Positions 44,718-56,800 of a stretch of DNA of 64,000 bases are shown in pieces. The stretch covers positions 14,196,757-14,260,756 of the forward strand of contig OX392543.1 in NCBI GenBank assembly GCA_947623455.1, read 5' to 3'. Every line of letters starts with the position of its first letter. The stretch's first letter is position 1. The notes beneath the pieces are model-generated. The model was not told the origin of the DNA and did not search any database. It saw only the letters and a program-made list of their open reading frames with translations. The DNA is from Mimachlamys varia. Its lineage: Eukaryota > Mollusca > Bivalvia > Pectinida > Pectinidae. The position numbers and the translations under genes were made by a program.

Positions 44718-46185
44718 AATTAGAAGAATGCTGATAGTTCAAACAACGTTTCATATATTCAAGAAAAATATTAAGAAACAGTAAATGTGAAATTTATTAT
44801 CTTCAACTTAAGTTCAAAACAAAAATTCTGCATTTCATTTTAATTTTGGGGATTAGAGATTCATTTTACCTTAATTCTTTATAATTTGAACTGTTCATAG
44901 AAAATGGTATATGCTAGTTTATATATCACATATGTTAATATCATGTTTTTCTATAACATCACTTTCTCAAAAAAAGGAGCTTGCTTCAAAATAAAAATAC
45001 ATAATTTCACATCCGGAGGGGGTCTCTACTTCTCAATATTTCCTATTTCCTCCTTTTAATATCAATGCTCTATTGCAAGTTATCCACCATACTGCTTCAG
45101 GTTTTTTGTCATGCTGGTTGTGTTTTGTGTTTTCACAAATTTGATTACTGTATACTAATGAAACAGCAGTTGAAATGGGTCATCAATGACAAAATTTGAT
45201 GAAAAGGATGGGCAGTATATAACATCAAAATTATTATTTCTTAAGTTAAACATCTATATTTTATAAAAACAAAACATGAAACAAATCCTTGCATGATATT
45301 ATTTAGCACTTAAAAATGACAATAATTCACGCTCTGCACTTAATTTGTGATCTATGGTGTAATTGGCAATGACCATATCCATATCCTTGTGAACCTTTCC
45401 AACCTAATAAGGAAGTGTCATTTGAGAAAAATATCTTTTAAGATTCTGAGTTGGAAACTCTTTCGTCATTTATTGTTCAGCACATAACTTGTTTTCTCAG
45501 TGCTCTAGATTATAATGTGAGTACACATGTGCGTAATTAGAATACACATGTGCGTAATTAGAGCTTACTGCATAGACTTCGTATAAATAATTAATGTATC
45601 GGTAGACAAATACCAGACAGCAGATTGCACCAATATGGTTGTGACTGAGAACTTAGAGGTAGTTGTTCAGTGAAATAATCAAATCATCAAAGAAAACTCT
45701 TCTGTAAAATGTATTTTAAGTAGGTTAGATACAGTAAATCATTGCCACTTGTCTGACAGTTCAAATGAACCAAGGTAAACAACGCGAGGTTTGATAAAAA
45801 ATGACACAGTAGCTAACTGGCATAACGGTAAACCTAGACCACGCACAAAGATTTTATAAAAAGGTGTCTTTAAATCTTAGCTCCTAGTGGTCCAAGGGAT
45901 ACTCCAATTCTCAAAATATGCAATGTATTCCTTTTTCGCAAATTATCAAAATCATGTACATGTTCATGAGACTTTAAATAGCATTGTCAGTTCAGACAAA
46001 AATCATCTTGAAATGATTTATTACCCCTTCAATAATGACACATTATTTCACAGAAGTGAGATATAAAAGTGAAATTATTGTTTAACTCATTCACAACTTG
46101 AATTTCATCATGAACTAGTCCAACCTTTGACTTGGAAAAGTTCAAATGATTCTTTTGGGGTGAATGAGTTCAGCTTTTCAATAAA
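44718..46185. other. AT-rich sequence, no gene seen
   Basis: Contains a small duplication (TACACATGTGCGTAATTAG, twice, at 45521-45561). Nothing else is recognised. It may be downstream sequence of the minus-strand gene. Confidence 0.4.
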
Positions 46186-46189
46186 ACAG

Positions 46190-46300
46190 AAGAAACAGCT
46201 GTATGATGTATTGTAATTCCTTTTTCTGTATACCGTATCTATTACTAAATTTAAAATGTGCAGTATGTGTGTATGTGTTATATTCATCTTTTAAAGTATT
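46190..46300 (+). repeat. R1 repeat, terminal fragment
   Basis: GAAGAAACAGCTGTATGATG, GTATACCGTATCTATTACTA and TTAAAATGTGCAGTATGTGT are the last 100 bp of R1. Confidence 0.5.
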
Positions 46301-46871
46301 GACCAACTCATTCATTCCTGTAATTTGAAAATGACCTGCTCCAACCTTTTAATTGGAAAGGTTCAAACCTGTCTGCAGGGAGAAATGAGTTAGCAGAAAG
46401 TAAAACTTTAATGAGTTTTACATGTTAAGTCTGATGCTATTTTAAATAGAAATAGGTGCTAGATAATCTTGCACATGTTATATATAAAATATTTCCTGCA
46501 CAACACATGACATATGGGTTTGCTATAGTAACCATAACAACAACAAAATAATGAACACTACAGCCTATCACCTCTGTGTAAGACTCTATCAGACATATTT
46601 CCAAGACGTACATGTATACAGAGATTGGATGCAGAAGCAGTCAGACTTTGCACCAAGTTGGTAGAAAACACAATGTGCACTAAATCAGCAGACAAAATGG
46701 TCATCAGTTCAAAAGACTCAAAATTCACCCTAGAATAATCCAGATTTTAAATCATTGTAAAAAGTGAAATTTATTTTTATCACAGAGGCCATCTAGTAGA
46801 GAAAACACAATGTCGTCATGAAAGTGAATGCGATTTCTTCCTTATTGAGCACAATAACTTCATATTTAGTA

Positions 46872-47037
46872 TGCAGTAAAACCTCACTGACTCGAACCCA
46901 GTTTACTCGAATACTGCTTGGTCTCGACCAAGTTTTTGCATACTCAACCAACCTCTGATTACTTAAATATCATGTATTCCTCAAACTATTGATTAGGTAG
47001 GTCCACACGAGTCCAAGTAAGTGGGGTTTTACTGTAT
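46872..47037. repeat. Pogo/Tigger-like miniature element
   Basis: Left terminus CAGTAAAACCTCACTGACTC, right terminus GTAAGTGGGGTTTTACTGTA, inverted relative to each other. Internal words (ACTCGAACCCAGTTTACTCG, TTGGTCTCGACCAAG) are typical of this group. It is 166 bp long and flanked by TA. Confidence 0.65.
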
Positions 47038-47039
47038 AT

Positions 47040-48087
47040 CTATTTTGTATTATGTTATTTATGATAATACACAAATTAATAAAACTGGAGGTTCTCGTAT
47101 ACCACTTGATCATAACCTAGTTCATTGGTCGTCTCATGTGGTTCAACAATTATTATTTCTCATGATATAGTTTAATCAGAACATTTGGTGTGGAATACAT
47201 TCATGGAAAACAGAAGACGAGAAAAAACAACGGAGACACAAAATTTATAAACATATGTTGTGACTGTCTACCAAACTTCAACCATGAGTCATTGTGAAAA
47301 AAAATCCTAGTACTTAATACGTAAACTGAGACAATCAACCAACAAAACTTATCTAAGAAAACATGAGATGAAAATATGGATGATGAAATGGACAAAAAAT
47401 ATTCATCAAACAATTAACAGCTGATACCAACTCCTTAAATCCCAAAAAACCTTTTAATGACTTTCAGCAAAAATATATTTTTTCATTTTTATGAACAAAT
47501 AAAATATATAAATTTTGTATAACAATCACATGAATAAACCGTCATTGATATTCAACTCATATTCCCTTAACACAAAACATACACCATACATTCCCTTGGA
47601 AAATTAATAAGGTGAGACTGACATAGCTTTCATCCAAAAAGACAATATTATATATTTAATCAATACTAGATGCACATCATCTCTAGGTGAACTATTTTTC
47701 AACAGGAACATTTTTCCCCAAAGGTGAGTGGAATGTTTCAGAAACATTCATCAAAATTTTCATGAGAAAAAAAACAGTAAATGTTGATGAAAACTCATAC
47801 CATGAATATCCAATTTAAGTGATGGAATATAATTATCAAATCTACATGAAAAAAAATCATTTTTTTTTTTGAGAAATATTCATTCAAAGATGCAAATGCA
47901 ATTTGCTCAAAGACAATTGAAATATTCTTTTTATATATAGAAGAAATATAGTTATTCAAAAAGTAGATACAAAGAGTTGTTTAAGAGTTGAGGAAATCAT
48001 CCCATCATGTCATCCACCCCACACTAATTGAACACACTGGCCCCTATACCCAAGTGCCTGAATACTGCCATCACTGCCACTCTCCAA
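47040..48087 (-). other. Probable 3' UTR/downstream region of the SPATS2-like gene
   Basis: The stop codon of the minus-strand gene is at 48088-48090. This AT-rich sequence follows it on that strand. Several minus-strand AATAAA words (TTTATT on +) exist further down, such as 46017-46022 and near 46770, but none can be singled out as the poly(A) signal. The frame at 47201-47413 has no motif. Confidence 0.35.
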
Positions 48088-48521
48088 CTATACAGCAGCC
48101 GACTCAGGTTTGCTTTGCGTAGGTGATTTTGTACTAGACTCGGGTCGATTGCTGCCTCTTTGTGCACCATCGCCTTGACTACCTGGGGAATTTCTGGGTC
48201 CCCCGGGACCATCCTTCCTAGGACTCCTGGGCCTGCCTGAACCACGCCCCCTTGGACTGCCTCTACCGCCACGCCCTCCGGACTGACGACCTATATGGAC
48301 AGTGTTGTCAGCTCCTTGTTGACTCCTATTACTGTTGTAGTATTCATTTTGACGACGGCCTCCATCTCTGTTGTACCCACCTCGAGAGCCTCCATCATTA
48401 TTGTAGCCCCCTCTGGTGCCTCCTTCATTCTGGTAGCCCCCTCGGGAGCCTCCTTCTCCACTATAGCCACCTCTGGGTCCATCACGTCTCGGTCTCGGTC
48501 GACGACCTCTGCGTTGATCAT
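48088..48521 (-). CDS. SPATS2: SPATS2-like last coding exon: RGG-rich C-terminus
   Basis: Begins after the acceptor at 48522-48523, reads [18 protein letters not shown] with the carried base, then four imperfect repeats of about 11 residues of the form (E/D)GG(S/T)RGGY(N/Q). A second Gly/Arg/Pro/Ser segment follows, and the protein ends SKPESAAV with TAG at 48088-48090. RGG/RG tracts generally bind RNA and are arginine-methylated (family knowledge). Several long frames on the + strand here are shadows of this exon. Confidence 0.9.
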
Positions 48522-50761
48522 CTGCAATATTGGAAGTATGCAGAGTCCCATGTTTAAATTATATACATATTTCACAGACATTGTATCAATATCATTGTAA
48601 ATGCACAATAAATCATTTTCAACTTCTCCAATTGATAATGATTTCTTGAAATGATAATGACAACCAAGATTTTTTCTAAACAAAGTTGAAAAATCATATC
48701 GATAATCAAAGGCCCAATATACGTAACTTCAGGAAATTTTTCTTGATTCTTAAAAATTCTGAAAAAAATCCAGTTGATAACCATGCAAAAATAAGCCTGA
48801 AACGAAGTAAACCTGAGCGGGAACTAACAAGAAAATCAATTCAAAATGGACACGTGTTTACAAATACCGAGTTTCAACCCCTGTTGTACCGGTAACTGCG
48901 CAAGAATTCATCTTGAATATTGCTGATATCAGTTAATCTTAACTAAATCTATAAAAATCCAAATTTATTAGGCTTGATTTTCACTTCAAGTTTTGCCAAA
49001 AGTTACGTATATTGGGCCTTTAAAACTGTTCTGTCCGGAGAATGCTAAATGCTAAACAAACTGTCTCCTTTAAAGGGTTACAGATCATACTGGTTGTGAA
49101 GTAAATATAACGAAGAAACTACACATGTACTGGTTTTGACATGTAAACAGCATTCCTAACATATCTACTCACATGCACCACGAGTGGAGGTTGCTTGTCC
49201 AGACTGAGAAGGCTGTTCAGAGACAGGAGCTGTGGCCGGCCTTTTACTCTCGCCGGTACTGTCCAGGCCCTACACAGGGGAGACAACCCACACTTGTAAT
49301 GTCATATTGGTTGTGTTTCAATAAGTGAATTCCTTCAAGACGGTTGATTTTAATGTAAGAAGCATAAAGTTTTCTCCATACTCAAAAAAGTCCAACTAAT
49401 AAATTCTTAATTTGGCTGTAGTATTTCAGTTATGTTTTTAATGGTTTTTTGTATGAACTTTTATAAGCTATTAAGTGAGTGTGTAAAGTGGGAGAGACTT
49501 ATATTAATCTCTCAATTTAGTGTTAAGTAATTATGTCACATTAAGTACATGACATCACACATAAAGGTTGCATAAACATTACTGTTTTAAGCAAATAAAC
49601 GCCACAAAGTCAACCTTGATCATGTTAAAAGCTTCTTATTTCTTGAGAAATTCATGAAACTCAACACAAAATTTTCAATTTAGCTCCAGCACCAGAGACT
49701 CGCTAATTTGAAAATTCAGAAAACTAGAAATGTTTTACAAATGTCACTTGAAATGGAATGCCATGTAAGATCCAATATATAACAGAAAGTAGCCAGTGAC
49801 TATAATTAAGAATTAAAAGACTACAAATGTCTGTGAGACATAAATGCTCCTTCCCCCAAATGAAATTAGTTCTTCATGCTTATTTCGTATGCGAAGGTTG
49901 ATGACAATCGGATCAGTAGTTATTTAAATAAGCTTGTTACATTACCATGAGACAGGACAGGACGGGACAGACATGGGTAACACTATAAGCCCCCCCCCCC
50001 CCCCCTATTTCACGGCGGGAACATAAAAAAAAAACATCAACATCCAGTGAAATGAATTACATGAAATATGCTTTACAGTACTTCTAAAAAGGTTCATTTC
50101 AAAACATGAAATATGTTATCATAAAATCAAACATCAAATTTACTTTCAAATCTACGCAAGTATCATGTTCCAATTACCTGTAGCTTTAACGAGCCTTTCA
50201 ATCTTTTCTGTAACTCAGCCATGTCATGTGCTTCTTCAGAAGTTAAAGTCTCTTCATGCTTCGACACTACAAAATAACACCACGACACAAAGTCAAATAT
50301 AGAATAGAAGTTATATAACACAACCAACAGGATATTTAAGTGTGATGGTTTGATGACTACATTGTCCCCTTCATTAGACTAACGACCAGTATGAAGTATA
50401 CTAGTACTGACGTATGCAGTGTAAGAGATGCCAGGTTGTAGAATCGATCAATTTTTTACTGTAAAAGGTGTACAACATGGTAATAATGTACTGTACTGCA
50501 ATGAAGAGATTTTAATTCACCCTGTCTACAATTTGCCCTCTCAAATTTTAATGCAGAACAATTCTATATAATAGTTGTAATATGAGACGCAAGCTTTTGT
50601 TTTGAAAAATATTTGCCCTGTCTTCATTCACCCTTCTATTGTTTGACGAAGAGGGCGAAAATTAAACGAGGGCATCTACAGTAATTCTGTGTGGGTTTTT
50701 ATGATGTAATTGCATAGAAAATCACCACAATTATCCGGGGAAATAAAGTACAATGATAAAG

Positions 50762-50810
<49 letters not shown>

Positions 50811-53800
50811 ATGTACATGCTTCAAACATCTCCACAATTATCAGGGGCAATAAAGTATGATGATCAAGTATATGATGATGATGATGATGATGAAATACAG
50901 TGGACTCCACTTAATATCACCCCTGTTAATATCACATTCCTCTTGGTTGATATCATGTATTTTGAGGCGACTTCCTCTTAATATCATGTTTTTGTTAACC
51001 AACCACATCAAGTTCAAAATGTTGCATAGAAAATAAAAAATAACCCCAAAATAGTTCTTTATTTGAAATACTGTTTAATATCTATATATATTGAAACATC
51101 TTCATATGTACATTGAATAGCTTACTTTTAGTTATGGAGATTGGAAATGCACTAAATTTAGTGGAAAAATGTTTCTCTTAATGTCACTTTTCTGTTAATA
51201 TCATGTTTTTGTCTGACAAATGCAACATGATATAAAGAGGAGTGCACTGTAATACGATGATGATGAGATATTATGATGATGATATCAATAACTAAAGCTT
51301 GTGTGACTGTTACCTTGATTAACTACTGGCTGTGGTTCTACCGGCTCTACTCTGGGGGGCTCCACACGAGCCGGCTCCACTGGCGGTTTATCCACCACTA
51401 CATACGACGGATGTGATGAGTACACAGTCTTTACTGGAACAACTGTACAATAAAACGGTTAAAATTATTAACTGTGATATTATTTATTAATGTTCTAACC
51501 ATACTTGACCCAATAAGCCGAAAGTGCCAAGCGTGCTAAAGATAAGACATATTAAGTGGTGGGTGCTTTTTCAGACCAATTAGCCAAACTGACCTCTGAA
51601 ATCACCAGTAAGCCCAGGGCCAACATTACCACAAATACTCAGAATATGGTATAAGTGATTACTTGCCATAAAAACGTAACAAAGTTGAGAAGTTAGTGTC
51701 TAACTGTCCGAGTTATAATTCTTATGGTATGTAAATATAGGGGAGGGGAGCTCTAAGTGATATGGAAAACAACTGAGTTGTAGGAATATACAAACTTGTA
51801 AATATATTTTCCATAAAAAATATTGAAGTTAAGACCAGAAACAATTTGCAGACAACAGATGTTGTATCAATTTCAAACACATTTTAGAACAGTAGAGATC
51901 AACTTTGTTAGAATTAAACGATTTATTGCATCTATAATATTAAGACAGACTGATTTCAAGCTTTTTTTTTTTAATTTTTGCATTTCTGAACTTACCTTCA
52001 CCAAAACGTCCAACTTCCTGTAGAAGAGAAAATTGGAAAAAATGGAGAAACATTGCATGTTGTAGAATTTTCATAAAATACAGAGAAATTTAAATATCTC
52101 AATACAAATCAATATTTTTCAGGGTTTATCATTACAGCATACACTATTTCTACTAAATTGTAAAAAGAGCGGATGTGACCATATGTTAAAAAGTAGAATT
52201 TTCTTTAACGAAAACAATCTTTTTTACAGGTGTATTGAATCATTGTGTAATACTATTTCTTATCAAAAGCTACAAGAAATTTTAATTTACATTACTCTGA
52301 AAAATGATGATGTAGCACAGACACCTTGAATGTTGATGGCTACATTAGAGATTTACTTCAGTGATTGTGATATCCTTTAAAACAATTCAGATACAGTCCA
52401 AGTTTTATGTAAATATCTGCGATAAATTCTACTATAATGAATATTTTGAAAATACCTGTCATTCGTTTAAACAAAACAAAGAAATACAAAAGAACGTACC
52501 AGTTTTAGAAAATCTGAATCGTACAGGAAACGAGTTGTCCGACTTAACTCTTCATCAATTTTTCTATCACCAATGAAGTGCTAAAAGGAGAAGGAAAAAA
52601 TGTTAAAACATGTTACAAATTCTCAAAAGTTTTCATTGCTTTATCATTGCAATCATGAAGTGGATCTAGACCAGGCCAGTCATTGGCGACCAGAAAGCTC
52701 AACTGGTTGAGGGTCCAACTAGAGTGCAAAAGTTCCTCGGCTCGACCCCAGTCTGCCCTTACATTTTTCTCTCCTGTTACAATCACAACATGTTTTAGTT
52801 TGAAGTTTATTCACCAGTACAAACAAACTATAACCAAAAGTTACAGGACTTGGCCACGTACATTGAAATATCAGCAATACATGTTCAATTTTATAATAAA
52901 ATTGACTTCAGATTTAATCCAACAAAATCACATTCAAATATTTAACTGGACAATCAGTTAGATTTGAGCTTCTTTCAAAATCTGGCACAAGAAGATTTGC
53001 CTTATAAACTGCACTACAGAGTTTTTACTTCAATGTAGATACGGCAGTCTTAACAGTTGTATTACATAATGAGATTTATCTTTGCAAAAACTACATAAAT
53101 AATCAAGCGTTCAGAATCTTTTCTCAACAGGTAACTGTCTGCTAAAGAAAATAAAACCCATACTTTAATATCTGTACGAAGTTTGGCGAGCTCTTCTTCA
53201 CTCATCGTCTCTGATCGATCTACCATCACTTTCAAGTCTGCTGCCGTTTTTTGACGGGATGCAAATGTATTATCTGTGAATAAATAGAAAAAATAACAAA
53301 TGGATATTTTTCCAAACAACATAAGGTCAAACCTCAATTAATCAAACTTCGATGATACAAATTTCTCGATGTGTCAAATTTTTGACAAATTCTAATTGAA
53401 TTATCCCCTGTATCAAAGTTTTAATTTGACCCGTTCGTTATGAACACATTGAAAAGTACAACTAATAAATCGAAGTGAAAATTTTGCCTGCTTTAAAAAT
53501 TAAGTTGAAAAACAAAAAAATCTTACAAGATTATCACATTACAAAAATAACAGTGTGTATTTTAGAATACTATTCTTTATACATGTGCATTTACAATTTC
53601 TTAGCCTGTGTTACATTACATTAGCACCACATCGGTTCTTCATATATATGTACAGTACATACATGTCAATGTTCGTTGTTAAATATTCATGTGTCGAAGT
53701 CTCGATGTTTCGAAGTTTTCACGACGGTCCCGCAAAGTTCAAAACATCAAAGTTTGACAATATATTCCAAAATTCATCCATATTTTAATATCAGCTATAA

Positions 53801-56800
53801 ACGGCCCCCACCTTAACTCATTCAAACCTGGAATTTCATAATTATAACAATTCCAATAGGGCTGGGCAGTTTTACCGGTATATTGTGGTATAAAGTTGTG
53901 ATGGTACGTACCGTGGTACATTAGCAGGGCTGGGCAGTAATACCGGTATACTGTGGTATAAAGTTGTGATGGTACGTACCATGGTACATTAGTCCTGCAC
54001 CGATTTTTTGGGAACTTACATTTAACTTATCAATGAGCTATTTGTTACATATATCAATTTGAATTCCAATATGGTTTAATTATAATTTCCAATAAGTTTG
54101 CTGATCAACTAGGACAGACATAGCTTCACGCAAACAATATTAGAGGATAACACATAGAGAAACTTATGACAGGCCTCTTGTTCATTGGCTTCAGAACAAA
54201 AACAGCCAGAGACCTTTAGCTAACTCAAAAATTCAATCAAGGTGGTATACCGTGGTAAGTACCACAGTATTTGCCTAAATACCATGGTATAAAAGTGGTA
54301 CTTTTGATTTTGTGGTACCCTGCTCTAAATTCCAACCTTTAAATTTAAGAATTCAAATGTGTCTTTAGAGGTGAATGAATGAACTTTACCAGCTTCCATT
54401 TCTAAAAAAGTTTAATCCATCTTTATTTGAAGCCTACAGACACATCTAGAAATAGTTTGAGAACAAATGTAATTGTAACACTCGCTAATTTATCCCTGTA
54501 TGATATGAATGCGGATGTTTTTGAATATGTTCATTAGTATGGCTACAAGTTGTCATTGAGATGGATGCTTCAATTCTCACTTCAAGGCTATGACATTTAA
54601 TTGGTCAAGATTTACATGGCGAGTGTTATCGATGAAGCAGAAGAAGCTTACTCTTCCGGAACATCTAGACTTATTGAATTTCAATGCAATTAGCAAGATT
54701 CAACAAGTATTTTTGGTTTAAAATTCTTTACAAAACCAAATAGTGGCGAAGTAGCACATGATATTTGGATTAAGGGAATAACCGAGATATGAATGCCACG
54801 CAATGACAGAAGCTTACATGGACTTTCAGCCAGATTAGATGGTCAAGACTGATGATATTTCACCTCCCTACTACTTACTAGCTACAGCTTTGACTTTTTC
54901 CATCTCCACTAGTAGGTCAGCTTCCCTCTTGTTGAGACTGAAGGGGAAACAAATATCACAAATATATATATACAAGCTTCAGAGAAATATAATACATAAT
55001 ATATTGTACTTCAAATCACATACATTTCTCTAAAAACATTTGTGATTCAATTTCGATAAAGTTATTTCTCAATAAAAAATTACAATATTTACCAAAGATT
55101 TTATTCAACAAAAGACATATAATATTGATTATTGGCGTCATGGTTCATTCGATTAAAGGTTTATTTTTTTTACCCGTCATACATATTTTTTATAACGAAG
55201 ATAAAAAAATAGTTATCTCCCTTTGACCATGGTTTGGAAAGGAGTTGTACTATCCTTTTCGGAGTATAATTTAAAACAATGCAGATTTGTTTCACCAATT
55301 CTGACAGCTATTTGGAGATTTAATTATCAGAATCATTTTAGCATGAACTCATAAAAATGACAAGATGCAAAATAATACAGCAGTTAAAACATAGCTTTAA
55401 ACATGTTTTGTATGGCTGTTTGTTTTTGTATAACAAAAGACAAAAGAGCAGTTATCTCCCTTGAACCATAGTTTGGAAGGCGTTGTACTAATCCTTTTTA
55501 ATAGTCGAGCAATTCTGAAATCAACTTGGAGACTTAATAATAAGTTTCATTTTACCATGAACTCATAAACATGACATAAAATGACATAGTCTTCAACATG
55601 CATTGGCAATGATGTAACAGTTCAGCTCACCAGGTCCGGACTTCCTCAAACACTGTCTTGATCCTCTTAAAGTTCTTGTCCACTTCCTCGTTCATCACAA
55701 GCCTCAGCCGTTCTAGTGACACTGTCTGCCTGTGTAGGTCCTTCATTGACTTCTCCATTCCTGTAACATTAGCCCACAAACTTCCGTCAACTTTTCTCAC
55801 CACCAATCCACATTACTACATTGTTTTTTTAACCCAGAAGCACTGTTATTGTTAATGTTAAGTTTTTTCATCCTATTCATTATTTTTCTAAACATTTGCA
55901 TACGTTATTGTCAATGTACTTATTACAGCACACTGAAATTTTTAGTTCATCATCAATTTTTAACTGAGAAGTGCAATGGGGAATTAGCAAACTCACACTT
56001 ATTGCTGAGAAAGCAATAAACAGAAACTTGAATTGGTACCATCATAATGCTATCCTAGTCAAAATCATTAAAATGAAGTATCCACTTACATATATTTACA
56101 TTTGCTCTGTATTTTCCCCATTGGAAAATGCTAAGAGGTAGTTGCCACCATACGCATATAACATCCAGTGCCTTTTTGCAACATTTGTTATTGTGACGTC
56201 ATCAGCTTCACTTGATATGCATTTCAAAATCGGTTCAAAATAAGTGAATTAAAGGCCCAATATAAGCAACTTAAGGAATTTTTTCGGGATTCCGAAAAAT
56301 TATGAAAAAAAATTCAGTTGATAACCTTGCAAAATATAAGTCTAAAACGAAGTAAACCTGTTCAGTAACTAACAAGAAACTATTGACAAAAAAATCCAAG
56401 GAATTGAAAATAATTCAGGTGTGGCCAACTTCAAAAATAAACCAAACGTGGAAGACAGTTAAAAATATACACGTGTTTACAAATAGCTTGTTTCAACTAC
56501 TGCTGTACCGGTAACCACGTAAGAATTCACCTTGAATATTTCTGATATCAGTTATTCTTAACTAAATCTATAAATATAATAAGTTATTAGGCTTGATTTT
56601 CGCTTCAGGTTTTGCCGAAGGTTACGTTTATTGGGCCTTTAAGCACAATAATTATATGTCAAAATATAAATATAAGTAATGAACGTTTAAGCAAATATTG
56701 TTACAGTCCTATAACACACATTGCTATTGTTGACAAACTTATTTAGTTTGTCAGCGATAGCAATGTGTGGTATAGGACTGTAACAACATTTGCTAAAACA

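Larger units (their letters stand above)
50267..51313 (-). other. SPATS2-like intron with trinucleotide microsatellites and a miniature element
   Basis: Holds the (GAT)n tract at 50761-50810, shorter GAT tracts near 50872-50892 and 51256-51285, and the inverted-repeat element 50899-51252. Confidence 0.6.
53274..54878 (-). other. SPATS2-like intron packed with three elements
   Basis: Contains a Tigger-like element (53321-53760), an hAT-like element (53860-54310) and an R2 copy (54490-54690). No exon is missing here because phase is kept across it. Confidence 0.65.

Noticed and set aside
48252..48600. Plus-strand frames of about 100 residues
   Set aside because: They are shadows of the Gly/Arg-rich minus-strand exon, which has splice sites, phase and family context.
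49990..50006. Long C-run as a structured element
   Set aside because: A homopolymer inside an R3 repeat copy; its length may be a sequencing uncertainty and no further structure is seen.
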